The notes beneath the pieces were generated by a model, which saw only the letters and a program-made list of their open reading frames with translations, made no database searches and had not been told where the DNA came from. Shown here in pieces: positions 36,701-43,824 of a stretch of DNA of 64,000 nucleotides. This stretch comes from Deltaproteobacteria bacterium (GTDB taxonomy: Bacteria; Myxococcota_C; UBA6777): the NCBI GenBank assembly GCA_006226375.1, contig SBHC01000010.1:548492-612491 (forward strand). Direction: 5' to 3'. Every line of letters starts with the position of its first letter. Within the stretch, counting starts at the first letter, position 1. The position numbers and the translations under genes are program-made.

Positions 36701-37126
36701 TTATGTGTCTTGCTCTACAGTCATGGAACGAAACCACTCTGCAATGGTAGGAATGACGGAATCAGGGTCATTGGGACCACCGGCTACGTCCATCACAAAG
36801 TCGTAGGCAGAGTCCTCTTCAAAAGGAGTGAGAACAACACCGTTCCACTGCAAAAAAGCGACGGCTCCCAACAAACCTGTTCGCTTGTTTCCATCATTGA
36901 ATGTGTGATTTTTGATCACATGAAACATATACGCAGCAGCTTGGTGGTAGATGTCGGGATAAATGGGTTGGCCAAAGATCTCATTCACATGGATCTTCTC
37001 GACAAATCCGAGGTTTTGACTCTCCCGAATGTTGCTATTCGACATGGAAGAACCACCTGCCATGTTGATCGACATTTGATTGAGAACCACGAGCATCCGT
37101 TTGTTAACAAAGCGCGAAGGGTTCAT
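36701..37126 (-). CDS. Doc/Fic-fold protein (death-on-curing type toxin family)
   Basis: 141 residues. HTFNDGNKRTG (His74 to Gly84) is the Fic/Doc active-site signature HxFxxGNKR. The helical body downstream (AVAFLQWNGV) matches Doc. Doc phosphorylates EF-Tu and is normally held by a Phd antitoxin, whereas other Fic proteins AMPylate targets. The N-terminal helix is shorter than usual. The ATG overlaps the stop of the zinc-ribbon gene (ATGA), so the two are translationally coupled and the zinc-ribbon protein occupies the place of an antitoxin. No Phd-like gene is visible. Confidence 0.78.
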   Translation of the reverse strand: MNPSRFVNKRMLVVLNQMSINMAGGSSMSNSNIRESQNLGFVEKIHVNEIFGQPIYPDIYHQAAAYMFHVIKNHTFNDGNKRTGLLGAVAFLQWNGVVLTPFEEDSAYDFVMDVAGGPNDPDSVIPTIAEWFRSMTVEQDT

Positions 37127-37503
37127 TGGCCTAACCTGATATAGAGTTGAAGGTTTTGCTTGATGTGATCTTCGGTCAACTTGAGCAACGTGATTTCATC
37201 GTTGTCGAGCCAAATGCCACTGCACGAGGGACACAGATCAATCACATACCCACCAATATCGCGCTTCTCCATCACGACCCCATCCACAGGACACGGAAGC
37301 TCACGCTCTTGTTCTTCAGGTTCGATGGTATCAATGTCTTCTTCCGAAAGCTTCACGCTGTTCACCATTGCGACCAAACCAACAATGGATTCCAGTTCAC
37401 CTTTGTCAAAGTAAATTCCGTTGCAATCGGGGCATCGGTCAACCGTCTCGTCGTGCATTTGCACCTCTTCGAGAGAGACCGAACAAACCGGACAGGAACG
37501 CAT
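37123..37503 (-). CDS. Two-zinc-knuckle (zf-TFIIB) protein upstream of doc
   Basis: 126 residues from an ATG with GGAG five bases upstream. Two zf-TFIIB knuckles are present: CPVC...CPDCNGIYFDKGEL near the N-terminus and CPVDG...CPSCSGIWLDNDE in the second half, separated by an acidic stretch (EEDIDTIEPEEQE). Such proteins are common and mostly uncharacterised; they probably bind zinc and possibly RNA polymerase or other proteins. The stop overlaps the start of the Doc-like gene. Confidence 0.8.
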   Translation of the reverse strand: MRSCPVCSVSLEEVQMHDETVDRCPDCNGIYFDKGELESIVGLVAMVNSVKLSEEDIDTIEPEEQERELPCPVDGVVMEKRDIGGYVIDLCPSCSGIWLDNDEITLLKLTEDHIKQNLQLYIRLGQ

Positions 37504-37701
37504 GCCAACTCCTTGTTCGCTTGTAGTCACTTCGTTCGCACAGAAAGCTTACGTATAGTGCTATTCCAACGTAAGAGATGCAAGAGGCAAACCACAACAA
37601 GCTACAACGGTAGGGAGTAGGCACCTTCGTTCGTAGAAGTATCCACAGTTCTCACAGACAAGGATATCGCGTGTTGGTTGGAGCTCTACAGGAAGAACAA
37701 C

Positions 37702-37777
37702 AGTATCATCGTTTGCAGTGTTGGAGTGCCCACGAATGTGGGTACTTTTCCCTTGCTTATATCCCGCATCGGTAGCC
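37702..37777 (+). repeat. 76-bp dispersed repeat, copy 1
   Basis: Starts AGTATCATCGTTTGCAGTGT and ends GGTAGCC. It is nearly identical to 37940-38015 with about half a dozen differences confined to the last third. It carries the hairpin CCCAC-GAAT-GTGGG at 37729-37742. Presumed non-coding; role unknown. Confidence 0.8.
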
Positions 37778-37939
37778 GGGTAAATTTTTGCCCGGCTTCA
37801 TCACATGTGCGAAGGCCATTCGGCCACAGAAGCAATATCAACCGCAAATGGACGCAACATTCACACAAATGGATGGCACAAAGAGGCAATCAAATCGCCC
37901 TGCGCCGTTACCTAGGAAGCACCATCGCAATGAAGTTGT

Positions 37940-38015
37940 AGTATCATCGTTTGCAGTGTTGGAGTGCCCACGAATGTGGGTACTTTTCCCATGCCTATAT
38001 CTTCCATCGGTAGCC
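37940..38015 (+). repeat. 76-bp dispersed repeat, copy 2
   Basis: Same orientation and length as copy 1, 238 bases further on. The first ~51 bases match copy 1 exactly. No inverted repeats or target-site duplications flank it, so it is not an obvious IS or MITE. Confidence 0.8.
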
Positions 38016-38132
38016 TCGAAAGTGAGATTTCATGGGGAAGATAGAGTTTCGCCCTTTGATGGTAAGCTTGCCAACGATACCCAGGCCTTTGCACTTGCAC
38101 GATAGAATGGGATGGGATGGGATGAAGTTCGA

Positions 38133-39353
38133 TCAGGAGGCAAGCAACCGAGTTTCCACGGCGACTGCAGGGGAAGGAAGCGACAACAACTCCGGCTCAT
38201 TCTGTTCTACTTCGGTCAAAGCATCGAGTGCTTCCGATAGATCGAACCAGAGGTCATCCACACATTCAATGCCAACAGACAGCCGCACCAGATCCGTGGG
38301 GAAGCCCTTCTTTTTCTGCTCAGCTTCGGGAATGCTCGCATGTGACATCGTGCAAGGCAAGCTAATCGTTGAGGTGGTGCTTCCAAAGCTAACACAGATC
38401 TTAAACAGGCGGGTGGATTCCACCAGTTTGCTAGCTCGCTCCTTGGAACCAAGCGCAACGCTCAGTACCGCCCCAAACCCACGAGACTGTCGGGCATGAA
38501 GGTCATGTCCGGGGTGAGACGCCAGGCCCGGATAGTACACGCACTCCACTTCCGGATGACTGTTTAATAGCTCAGCTAGCTTCAACGCGTTCTCTTGCTG
38601 ACGATCCAAACGAACGGAGAGCGTCTTGAGTCCACGCAAAAACAGAAACGCATCCATGGGAGCAAGCGCGTTGCCTTCTGCGTTTTGAAAGAAGCCGATC
38701 TCTTCGGCGAGTTCTTCCGAACGAACAGCGACCACTCCGGCGCTTGTGTCGCTATGCCCACAAAGATACTTGGTCGCGGAATGAACAACGACATCGGCTC
38801 CCAGAAGCAGAGGGTTTTGCCAGTAAGGCGAAAGAAACGTGTTGTCCACCGTAAACACAATGTTGTGTTCTTGGCATAGCTCCGCGAGGGCTTCAATGTC
38901 TGTAATGGTTTGCAAGGGATTGGAAGGTGTTTCAATCCAGATCATCCGGGTGTTTTCGGAGATTGCGTCAGCCACAGCGTCACAATCGGTCGTATCGACA
39001 AAGCGAACCGTGATACCTTGGCGCGTGAGAACACGAGAGAACAACCGGAAGGAGCCACCATACAAGTCTTGGCAGGCCAGCAACTCGTCACCGCTCTGCA
39101 ACAACCGAGTGACCGTTGTGATCGCAGCCATTCCGCTGGAGAAGGCAAACGCCCGTGCCCCTTTGGTGAGGGCAGCGAGCTGCTCTTCAAGGGCGGTACG
39201 TGTCGGGTTCCCACTGCGGGAGTAATCGTAAGGACCCTGAGCTTGGGCAGAGTCCTGGCAAAACGTAGCCGACTGATAAATCGGCGTAGCGCTGGCCTTG
39301 TAAGGATCATTGAGGGAGCTGGGTGGATGTTGTAGCTGCGTTTCCAGTTTCAT
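38133..39353 (-). CDS. Cys/Met-metabolism PLP enzyme (cystathionine gamma-synthase/lyase)
   Basis: 406 residues from an ATG with AGGAGAG just upstream; an in-frame extension to 39539 overlaps the upstream gene and is rejected. Domain: Cys/Met metabolism PLP family. YDYSRSGNPTR, GAxAFAFSSGMAA, ETPSNP, DNTF and HSATKYLCGHSD (Lys195 binds PLP) are all present. It could act as a cystathionine gamma-synthase, gamma-lyase or beta-lyase. Position after the aspartokinase-homoserine dehydrogenase fusion favours use of an activated homoserine, meaning synthase. The gap to that gene is 107 bases, same strand. Confidence 0.88.
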   Translation of the reverse strand: MKLETQLQHPPSSLNDPYKASATPIYQSATFCQDSAQAQGPYDYSRSGNPTRTALEEQLAALTKGARAFAFSSGMAAITTVTRLLQSGDELLACQDLYGGSFRLFSRVLTRQGITVRFVDTTDCDAVADAISENTRMIWIETPSNPLQTITDIEALAELCQEHNIVFTVDNTFLSPYWQNPLLLGADVVVHSATKYLCGHSDTSAGVVAVRSEELAEEIGFFQNAEGNALAPMDAFLFLRGLKTLSVRLDRQQENALKLAELLNSHPEVECVYYPGLASHPGHDLHARQSRGFGAVLSVALGSKERASKLVESTRLFKICVSFGSTTSTISLPCTMSHASIPEAEQKKKGFPTDLVRLSVGIECVDDLWFDLSEALDALTEVEQNEPELLSLPSPAVAVETRLLAS

Positions 39354-39460
39354 CTCTCTCTCCTGTGTGCCCTGCGTCGAAGGTCTTGTTTTGGTTATCG
39401 TGCCCTCCGAGGAATCTGTTGCGGAAAAAGTCGAAGATTTGTTCGTTGGGTTGTCGTGGT

Positions 39461-41296
39461 TCATGATGCAAACACTCCCAAGGCACGGGAGGTACGAATC
39501 ACCTGGACATCCCCAAACACGGCCGTCGCCGTTGGACAACGCCCAGCCCCCTTTCCAGCAACAAGGTGCACCGCTCCGTCTTCGGTTGTGATGTGGACAG
39601 CGTTCTCTTCTCCGTGGATCTGCGCCAAGGGGTGTTCATCTGACAGGTAGCGTGGAGCTACTGTTGCAGACACCTCACCGTCTTTCCATTCACAAGTTGC
39701 GACAAGCCGAATCACCTCACCGCGCAGCTGAGCGTTTGCGACATCTTGCCCAGAGAGGTTGGAGATGCCTTCACAGGTGATCGCTTGGGGCGAGAGAGAA
39801 AGCCCCAGACCGTGAAAAGCCAAAATAGCAAGCTTGTATGCAGCATCATACCCTTCGACATCTGCCGTGGGATCCGCTTCTGCAAAACCAAGCGCCTGAG
39901 CTTCTTGGATCGCGTCTTGAAACGACAACCCTTCCGCCAGGCGACCCAGAACAAAGTTGGTGGTTCCGTTGACCACCCCTTCAATCCGAAGGACTGACTG
40001 CTGTGCAGCCAAGTGAGAGACCGTTTCAATCACGGGGGCCACGCCGCCCACACTTGCTGAGTACCGCAGCCGGGTCCCCTGAACCCGGGCGATGCTACGC
40101 AAACGCTCTCCGTGATAAGCAATCACATCTTTGTTCGCTGTCACAACGTCCCGCTGACGTCGCAAAGCATGCTCCAACAAGTCGGCTGTGTCTTCACATC
40201 CACCGATACATTCGACGACCAGATCACACGGCCTCTCGATCACCTCCCATGGGTCACTGGACAGCAACGATGCTGGAACTCCTGCTTGAATGTGACGTTC
40301 TGGGCAGCGTACCGCGATCCCAACGACTTCGTAATGTTTGGGCTGAGAGCAGAGATGTTCGTAGACCCCACGCCCCACTGTACCCAGGCCGAGCAAGGCG
40401 ACACGGAGGGGAGAGCAAGAGACCCGCCCTTCACTCCACTCCGACTTGTCCGTGCCCACCAACGTGCCATGAACCGCTCCAACCTGTGTGACAGAGAAAC
40501 GTTGATTGGTCCGCTGCGCAAACTCGATCGCTTTGTGCTGCACGACCACTGCGCCCAGAGCGATAGCATCGGTCCAGGATAGCTTCTCGTACCGACGGGG
40601 AAGCTTTGCAGACGTTGCTGGATCCGACTCATAGATGCCATCCACATCCTTGTACAAGATACAATCAGCGCCCAAGTGACTAGCCACATAAAGTGCGGTC
40701 AGGTCGGAGCCACCGCGCCCAAGAAGAGTCGCTTCTCCTTTGGCGTTATGACCCACAAAGCCTGGCAAGACGGCAACAGGAGCCTGCGCCAAGGCTGCCT
40801 CCAAAGCATCCACATCCAACGACCGCGGGGAGCTATCCAGGTGGGGACCTTCTGTGACCAATCCAATCTGCAAGGAGTCGAGCAGAGAGTGGGGAATGCC
40901 AGCATCGCCCAACGCCAACGAAAGAAGCGCCATGGTCGTAGCTTCCCCTGTACGAAGAAGCGCTGCCACAGCGGAAGGGGACGGCTTCTCCGAAACAGAG
41001 TAAGCTCGTTGCAGGAGCTGCTCCGTCGTCTTCCCCAACGCCGAGACCACCACAACAATCCGCTGTTGCTGCTGCACCCGGCGATAGATCTCTTGCACCA
41101 CGCGGGGCAGTTCACGCTCATGGGACAACACAGAGCTACCAAACTTCAAGACAGCAACCTCCGATGCAATGGGCACAGTCGCATCGCTGGCCCCAGTCTG
41201 GTGCAAAGCCCACGACTGCTCCGAAGCCTGCTGTTCAGGCTGCGCGCCGGGAATTCCATAGGTATCAATCGCATACGAGTGAAGATGATTAAGCAT
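39461..41296 (-). CDS. Fused aspartate kinase-homoserine dehydrogenase lacking ACT domains
   Basis: 611 residues from an ATG nine bases after AAGGAG (a Met six bases earlier is possible). The N-terminal ~240-residue aspartokinase core has VLKFGSSV (usual KFGGTSV), LLGRGGSDLTA and KDVDGIYESDP. It runs directly into homoserine dehydrogenase: LGLGTVGRGVYEHL (NADP fold), VTANKDVIA, and GFAEADPTADVEGYDAAYK catalytic motif. ThrA/MetL are ~810 residues with two ACT repeats between the modules; these are missing, so classical threonine or methionine feedback is unlikely. The enzyme supplies homoserine for Met, Thr and Ile. Control is probably through the structured leader upstream. Confidence 0.88.
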   Translation of the reverse strand: MLNHLHSYAIDTYGIPGAQPEQQASEQSWALHQTGASDATVPIASEVAVLKFGSSVLSHERELPRVVQEIYRRVQQQQRIVVVVSALGKTTEQLLQRAYSVSEKPSPSAVAALLRTGEATTMALLSLALGDAGIPHSLLDSLQIGLVTEGPHLDSSPRSLDVDALEAALAQAPVAVLPGFVGHNAKGEATLLGRGGSDLTALYVASHLGADCILYKDVDGIYESDPATSAKLPRRYEKLSWTDAIALGAVVVQHKAIEFAQRTNQRFSVTQVGAVHGTLVGTDKSEWSEGRVSCSPLRVALLGLGTVGRGVYEHLCSQPKHYEVVGIAVRCPERHIQAGVPASLLSSDPWEVIERPCDLVVECIGGCEDTADLLEHALRRQRDVVTANKDVIAYHGERLRSIARVQGTRLRYSASVGGVAPVIETVSHLAAQQSVLRIEGVVNGTTNFVLGRLAEGLSFQDAIQEAQALGFAEADPTADVEGYDAAYKLAILAFHGLGLSLSPQAITCEGISNLSGQDVANAQLRGEVIRLVATCEWKDGEVSATVAPRYLSDEHPLAQIHGEENAVHITTEDGAVHLVAGKGAGRCPTATAVFGDVQVIRTSRALGVFAS

Positions 41297-41320
41297 GACC
41301 ATGTTCTCCTTGGTAGGTCG

Positions 41321-41366
41321 AAACAAAACAAAAAGGTGCCCCAGACTTACAACAAGCCTGAGGCAC
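41321..41366 (-). terminator. Intrinsic terminator in the 5' leader of the aspartokinase-HSD gene
   Basis: On the minus strand GTGCCTCAGGCTT pairs with AAGTCTGGGGCAC (11 of 13 pairs) around a five-base loop, followed by TTTTTGTTTTGTTT. It lies only about 20 bases upstream of the gene start, in the leader rather than after a gene, which implies conditional read-through. Confidence 0.75.
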
Positions 41367-41532
41367 AAGCGGATCCCTCCGAAAAGACGGAAGAGACCGC
41401 AAAAACCGAATGGGCAGAGGGTTCAGTCGAGCTTCAAGCGCACGACATACGTAAGATGGAAACAAAGAAGATGAGGGAGAAATGAGTGAAAGAAAGGGAA
41501 GCATGTTGTGTTCTCTGCATGTGGATTGGATA

Positions 41533-41625
41533 CAAAAAAACCACCGTGGCTGGCTGCCGGTCGGTGGTGTTTGCAGAGAACCTGAAGTTGGAGTTTATCT
41601 CCTCGCAAACCTCCCACCTACCGGC
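41533..41625 (-). promoter_or_regulatory. Predicted attenuator/riboswitch-like leader of the aspartokinase-HSD operon
   Basis: On the minus strand a long helix can form between 41625-41605 and 41574-41556: GCCGGT/ACCGGC, GGTGG/CCACC and GTTTGC/GCAAAC, interrupted by single mismatches, enclosing a small GGAG/CTCC hairpin and an AAC/GTT stem-loop. The 3' strand of this helix overlaps the first arm of a terminator, CCACCG (41567-41562) pairing with CGGTGG (41546-41541) and followed by seven T. The two structures exclude each other, the architecture of a riboswitch or attenuator. It does not match SAM-I, SAM-II or T-box consensus as I know them. Confidence 0.65.
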
Positions 41626-41896
41626 GGTAGCATCATCATGAGATGCATGCACATCATGCTGTGCATGGTTTGCGAAATGGCGTGACGCATGGATGTCTCC
41701 AAAAGGAAAGAACGCAATGGAGCTTGCGTGCTTCATGTCTTAACGAGTAGAAGATCCAACACGCTCTGTCAACCTCTTTGTGCAACACTTGTGTGACAGA
41801 GAGAAAACGAACCTTCTTAACAAAGTTTCGTTCACTTGCATGAAATGTTTCGCCCCTTTTAGATTTGTTGACCCCACCCCAAAAAAAGAGCGACCC

Positions 41897-42412
41897 ATGA
41901 TTCGTGACGCGCTGGAGAGTGAATTTTCTCGTTTGCAAGACATTGAGATGGAAGCTGGCTTACGCTTCGCAGCGATCGGACTCCCACATATCGCAGAAAC
42001 TCCGCCCCTAAGCATAGAACAACTTCGTTCCTGCCAAGAACACGGAGGATTGTGGGTGGCCGAACACGATGGAGAGCTGGCTGGCTTCCTGGCCTTCACC
42101 CATCACCCTCCCTACGTCCATATCAACGAGATCTCTGTCCATTCTTCGTTCGGCCGTCGTGGTATTGCAACCCAACTTCTTTCAAAGTTGGCCCAATGGG
42201 GTGCCCAGCACCATTGCCGAGCGATCACCCTCTCCACCTTCCGCGATGTCCCCTGGAACATGCATTTCTACCAAAAGAGAGGGTTTGTCGTCCTCAAACC
42301 GGAAGGCTATCCCCCCTATTTGGGCCTCACAGCAGAGGAAGAAGCACAACGAGGCCTTTACCCTGAACAACGGGTTTGCATGCAACAAACCTTGCTCCGT
42401 ACAAGTTCCTAA
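41897..42412 (+). CDS. GNAT-family N-acetyltransferase
   Basis: 171 residues. The GNAT core is clear: LWVAEHDGELAGFLAF, INEISVHSSFGRRGIATQLL (acetyl-CoA binding loop, close to the R/Q-x-x-G-x-G/A motif), then ITLSTFRDVPWNMHFYQKRGF. It should acetylate a small amine or protein N-terminus; the substrate is unknown. It diverges from the aspartokinase-HSD leader, so the ~130 bases before 41897 must hold both promoters. The frame is open upstream but lacks GNAT homology. Confidence 0.82.
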   Translation: MIRDALESEFSRLQDIEMEAGLRFAAIGLPHIAETPPLSIEQLRSCQEHGGLWVAEHDGELAGFLAFTHHPPYVHINEISVHSSFGRRGIATQLLSKLAQWGAQHHCRAITLSTFRDVPWNMHFYQKRGFVVLKPEGYPPYLGLTAEEEAQRGLYPEQRVCMQQTLLRTSS

Positions 42413-42503
42413 GAGCAAGCCCTTCACCAATCTCTTGCATCTCCTTCCAAGATTCTCCATACTACTAAGGTGATAGGGTCACTTTTGTGATGGAGAGCGC
42501 ACC

Positions 42504-43805
42504 ATGCATGACAACACACCCCAGAACAATGACTCTCCGCCGATGAGCTTCTATGTCTCGCAAGTACAGGCTCGTTGGCAGCGTTCCAAGCTACCTGGAG
42601 GGTTCACTCTACTGCTCTTGTTTGGCCTGGGTATTCCAGGGCTACAGGCTGCTCCTCCGCAGTCTTCTCATCCACCTCGTGGAAAGCCCCCAACGCCCTT
42701 GCCCTCCCATCTGAATCCCAGCGTTCGTTCCCATCACATCAAGTCTCCGATAGCATCACGTTCCTCCTCGTCTTCGGTAGCTTCTCCCTCTGCCACAGTG
42801 TTTGCTCGACCCAAGCAGCTGTCATCCGTCTCTTCAACTCCCCAACCGTTGCAACAGCTTCACGCTCCCTCGATTCAATGGCAAAAACGTTCCCCATCTT
42901 TTTACTCTGGAGCCCAGCGTGTTCGAGGGCGCGAGACACTCCGACTCTCTTACAAATTTCAAGCGTCCTTGGGCGTTCAGCGCGTTGTGTTGGTGTACCG
43001 CAACCTCGCATCCCGTCACTTTAACCAATCACATCGTCATGTCGTTCGTTCCTATCCTCGCCCGCTTCACCGTGGGGATGGTGAGTTCAAGTGGTCGCTG
43101 GCCGAGCTACCGTTTGGACCTGGAGACACGATCGAATACTTCATGGAAGTCGAAAACGCAGTGGGGATGTCTTGTTCGCAACCTGCCCAAACCCGCCACA
43201 GATACCTTCAATATGTGTCGCCCATGGAGCAACACAACCAACTGTTGCAAGACGAAAAGCAGCTCCTTCAACAGCTTGTTCTTGGCCTCGCTGATCGACT
43301 TGAGAAGGAGCCACCCAACCCTCAACAGTGGTCCATCCTGCTTCACAGGTTGCAGAGAAACTACCAGAAAGTGCGCCCCAACTTGCGCGCCTTGTACCTG
43401 AAGTTACAACGTGACCCGATGGCTCGTACGTATGCCGTAGCTGCCCTGGATACCTTGTTGCTACGTTTGACCCAACGCTACCAACACCGCAACGTTTGGC
43501 TGCAACACTGTACCCACCAAACCCAAGATTGTTGGAAGCTATGGAAGAGCACAAAGCGCCACAAGCTATGGAAGCTAGCCAAGGCAGCCCATGAAGATGA
43601 CGTGTTTGCCGTCCGCAAGCTCATTCATGCCCAAGAGATGGACTTAATCGACGACCTCAAGGCACAGCTGAACCAAGCACACCAGCGCGTCCGAATCCTC
43701 GCTTTGCGTCACCAACAATTTCACCAAGCCTCCACCAAGCAGGCCCTCTCCCACGCCCTTCAACATCTCGATAGGCTGCTTCGACAAGTCCATCTGCTCC
43801 CCTAA
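42504..43805 (+). CDS. Secreted protein of unknown function with Pro/Ser linker and helical C-terminus
   Basis: 433 residues; GGAGAG precedes the ATG. An internal signal segment (LLLLFGLGIPGLQA, ~residues 35-50) suggests export. Next comes a ~70-residue Ser/Pro-rich region, then a beta-rich module (LSYKFQASLGVQRVVLVYRN ... PFGPGDTIEYFMEVENAVG) resembling an Ig/Fn3-like fold seen in periplasmic proteins of this phylum. The last ~200 residues are Gln/Leu/His-rich and probably alpha-helical, with coiled-coil character. No catalytic motif is visible. It converges on the GT-C-like gene, 19 bases apart. Confidence 0.7.
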   Translation: MHDNTPQNNDSPPMSFYVSQVQARWQRSKLPGGFTLLLLFGLGIPGLQAAPPQSSHPPRGKPPTPLPSHLNPSVRSHHIKSPIASRSSSSSVASPSATVFARPKQLSSVSSTPQPLQQLHAPSIQWQKRSPSFYSGAQRVRGRETLRLSYKFQASLGVQRVVLVYRNLASRHFNQSHRHVVRSYPRPLHRGDGEFKWSLAELPFGPGDTIEYFMEVENAVGMSCSQPAQTRHRYLQYVSPMEQHNQLLQDEKQLLQQLVLGLADRLEKEPPNPQQWSILLHRLQRNYQKVRPNLRALYLKLQRDPMARTYAVAALDTLLLRLTQRYQHRNVWLQHCTHQTQDCWKLWKSTKRHKLWKLAKAAHEDDVFAVRKLIHAQEMDLIDDLKAQLNQAHQRVRILALRHQQFHQASTKQALSHALQHLDRLLRQVHLLP

Positions 43806-43824
43806 GAACACATCGTCAGACGTC

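Larger units (their letters stand above)
37504..38132. other. 629-base region without a gene, containing two long direct repeats
   Basis: Between the zinc-knuckle gene (promoter side) and the end of the cystathionine gene. No frame here has a ribosome site or codon pattern like its neighbours. It holds two 76-base repeat copies about 240 bases apart; the sequence between them is unrelated to either. A CCCAC/GTGGG hairpin lies inside each copy. Confidence 0.65.

Noticed and set aside
37702-38015. Insertion sequence or MITE
   Set aside because: No terminal inverted repeats, target duplications or transposase were found.
41533-41625. Leader of the aspartokinase-HSD gene as a SAM riboswitch or T-box
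   Set aside because: I could not find the SAM-I or SAM-II core motifs or the T-box GGTGG-ACCGCG antiterminator sequence; only the general attenuator architecture is supported.
41434-41736. His-rich possible leader peptide (starting MKHASSIAFF) upstream of the aspartokinase-HSD gene
   Set aside because: It runs through the terminator hairpin, lacks a ribosome site and is not enriched for Thr, Ile or Met, so classical attenuation is unsupported.
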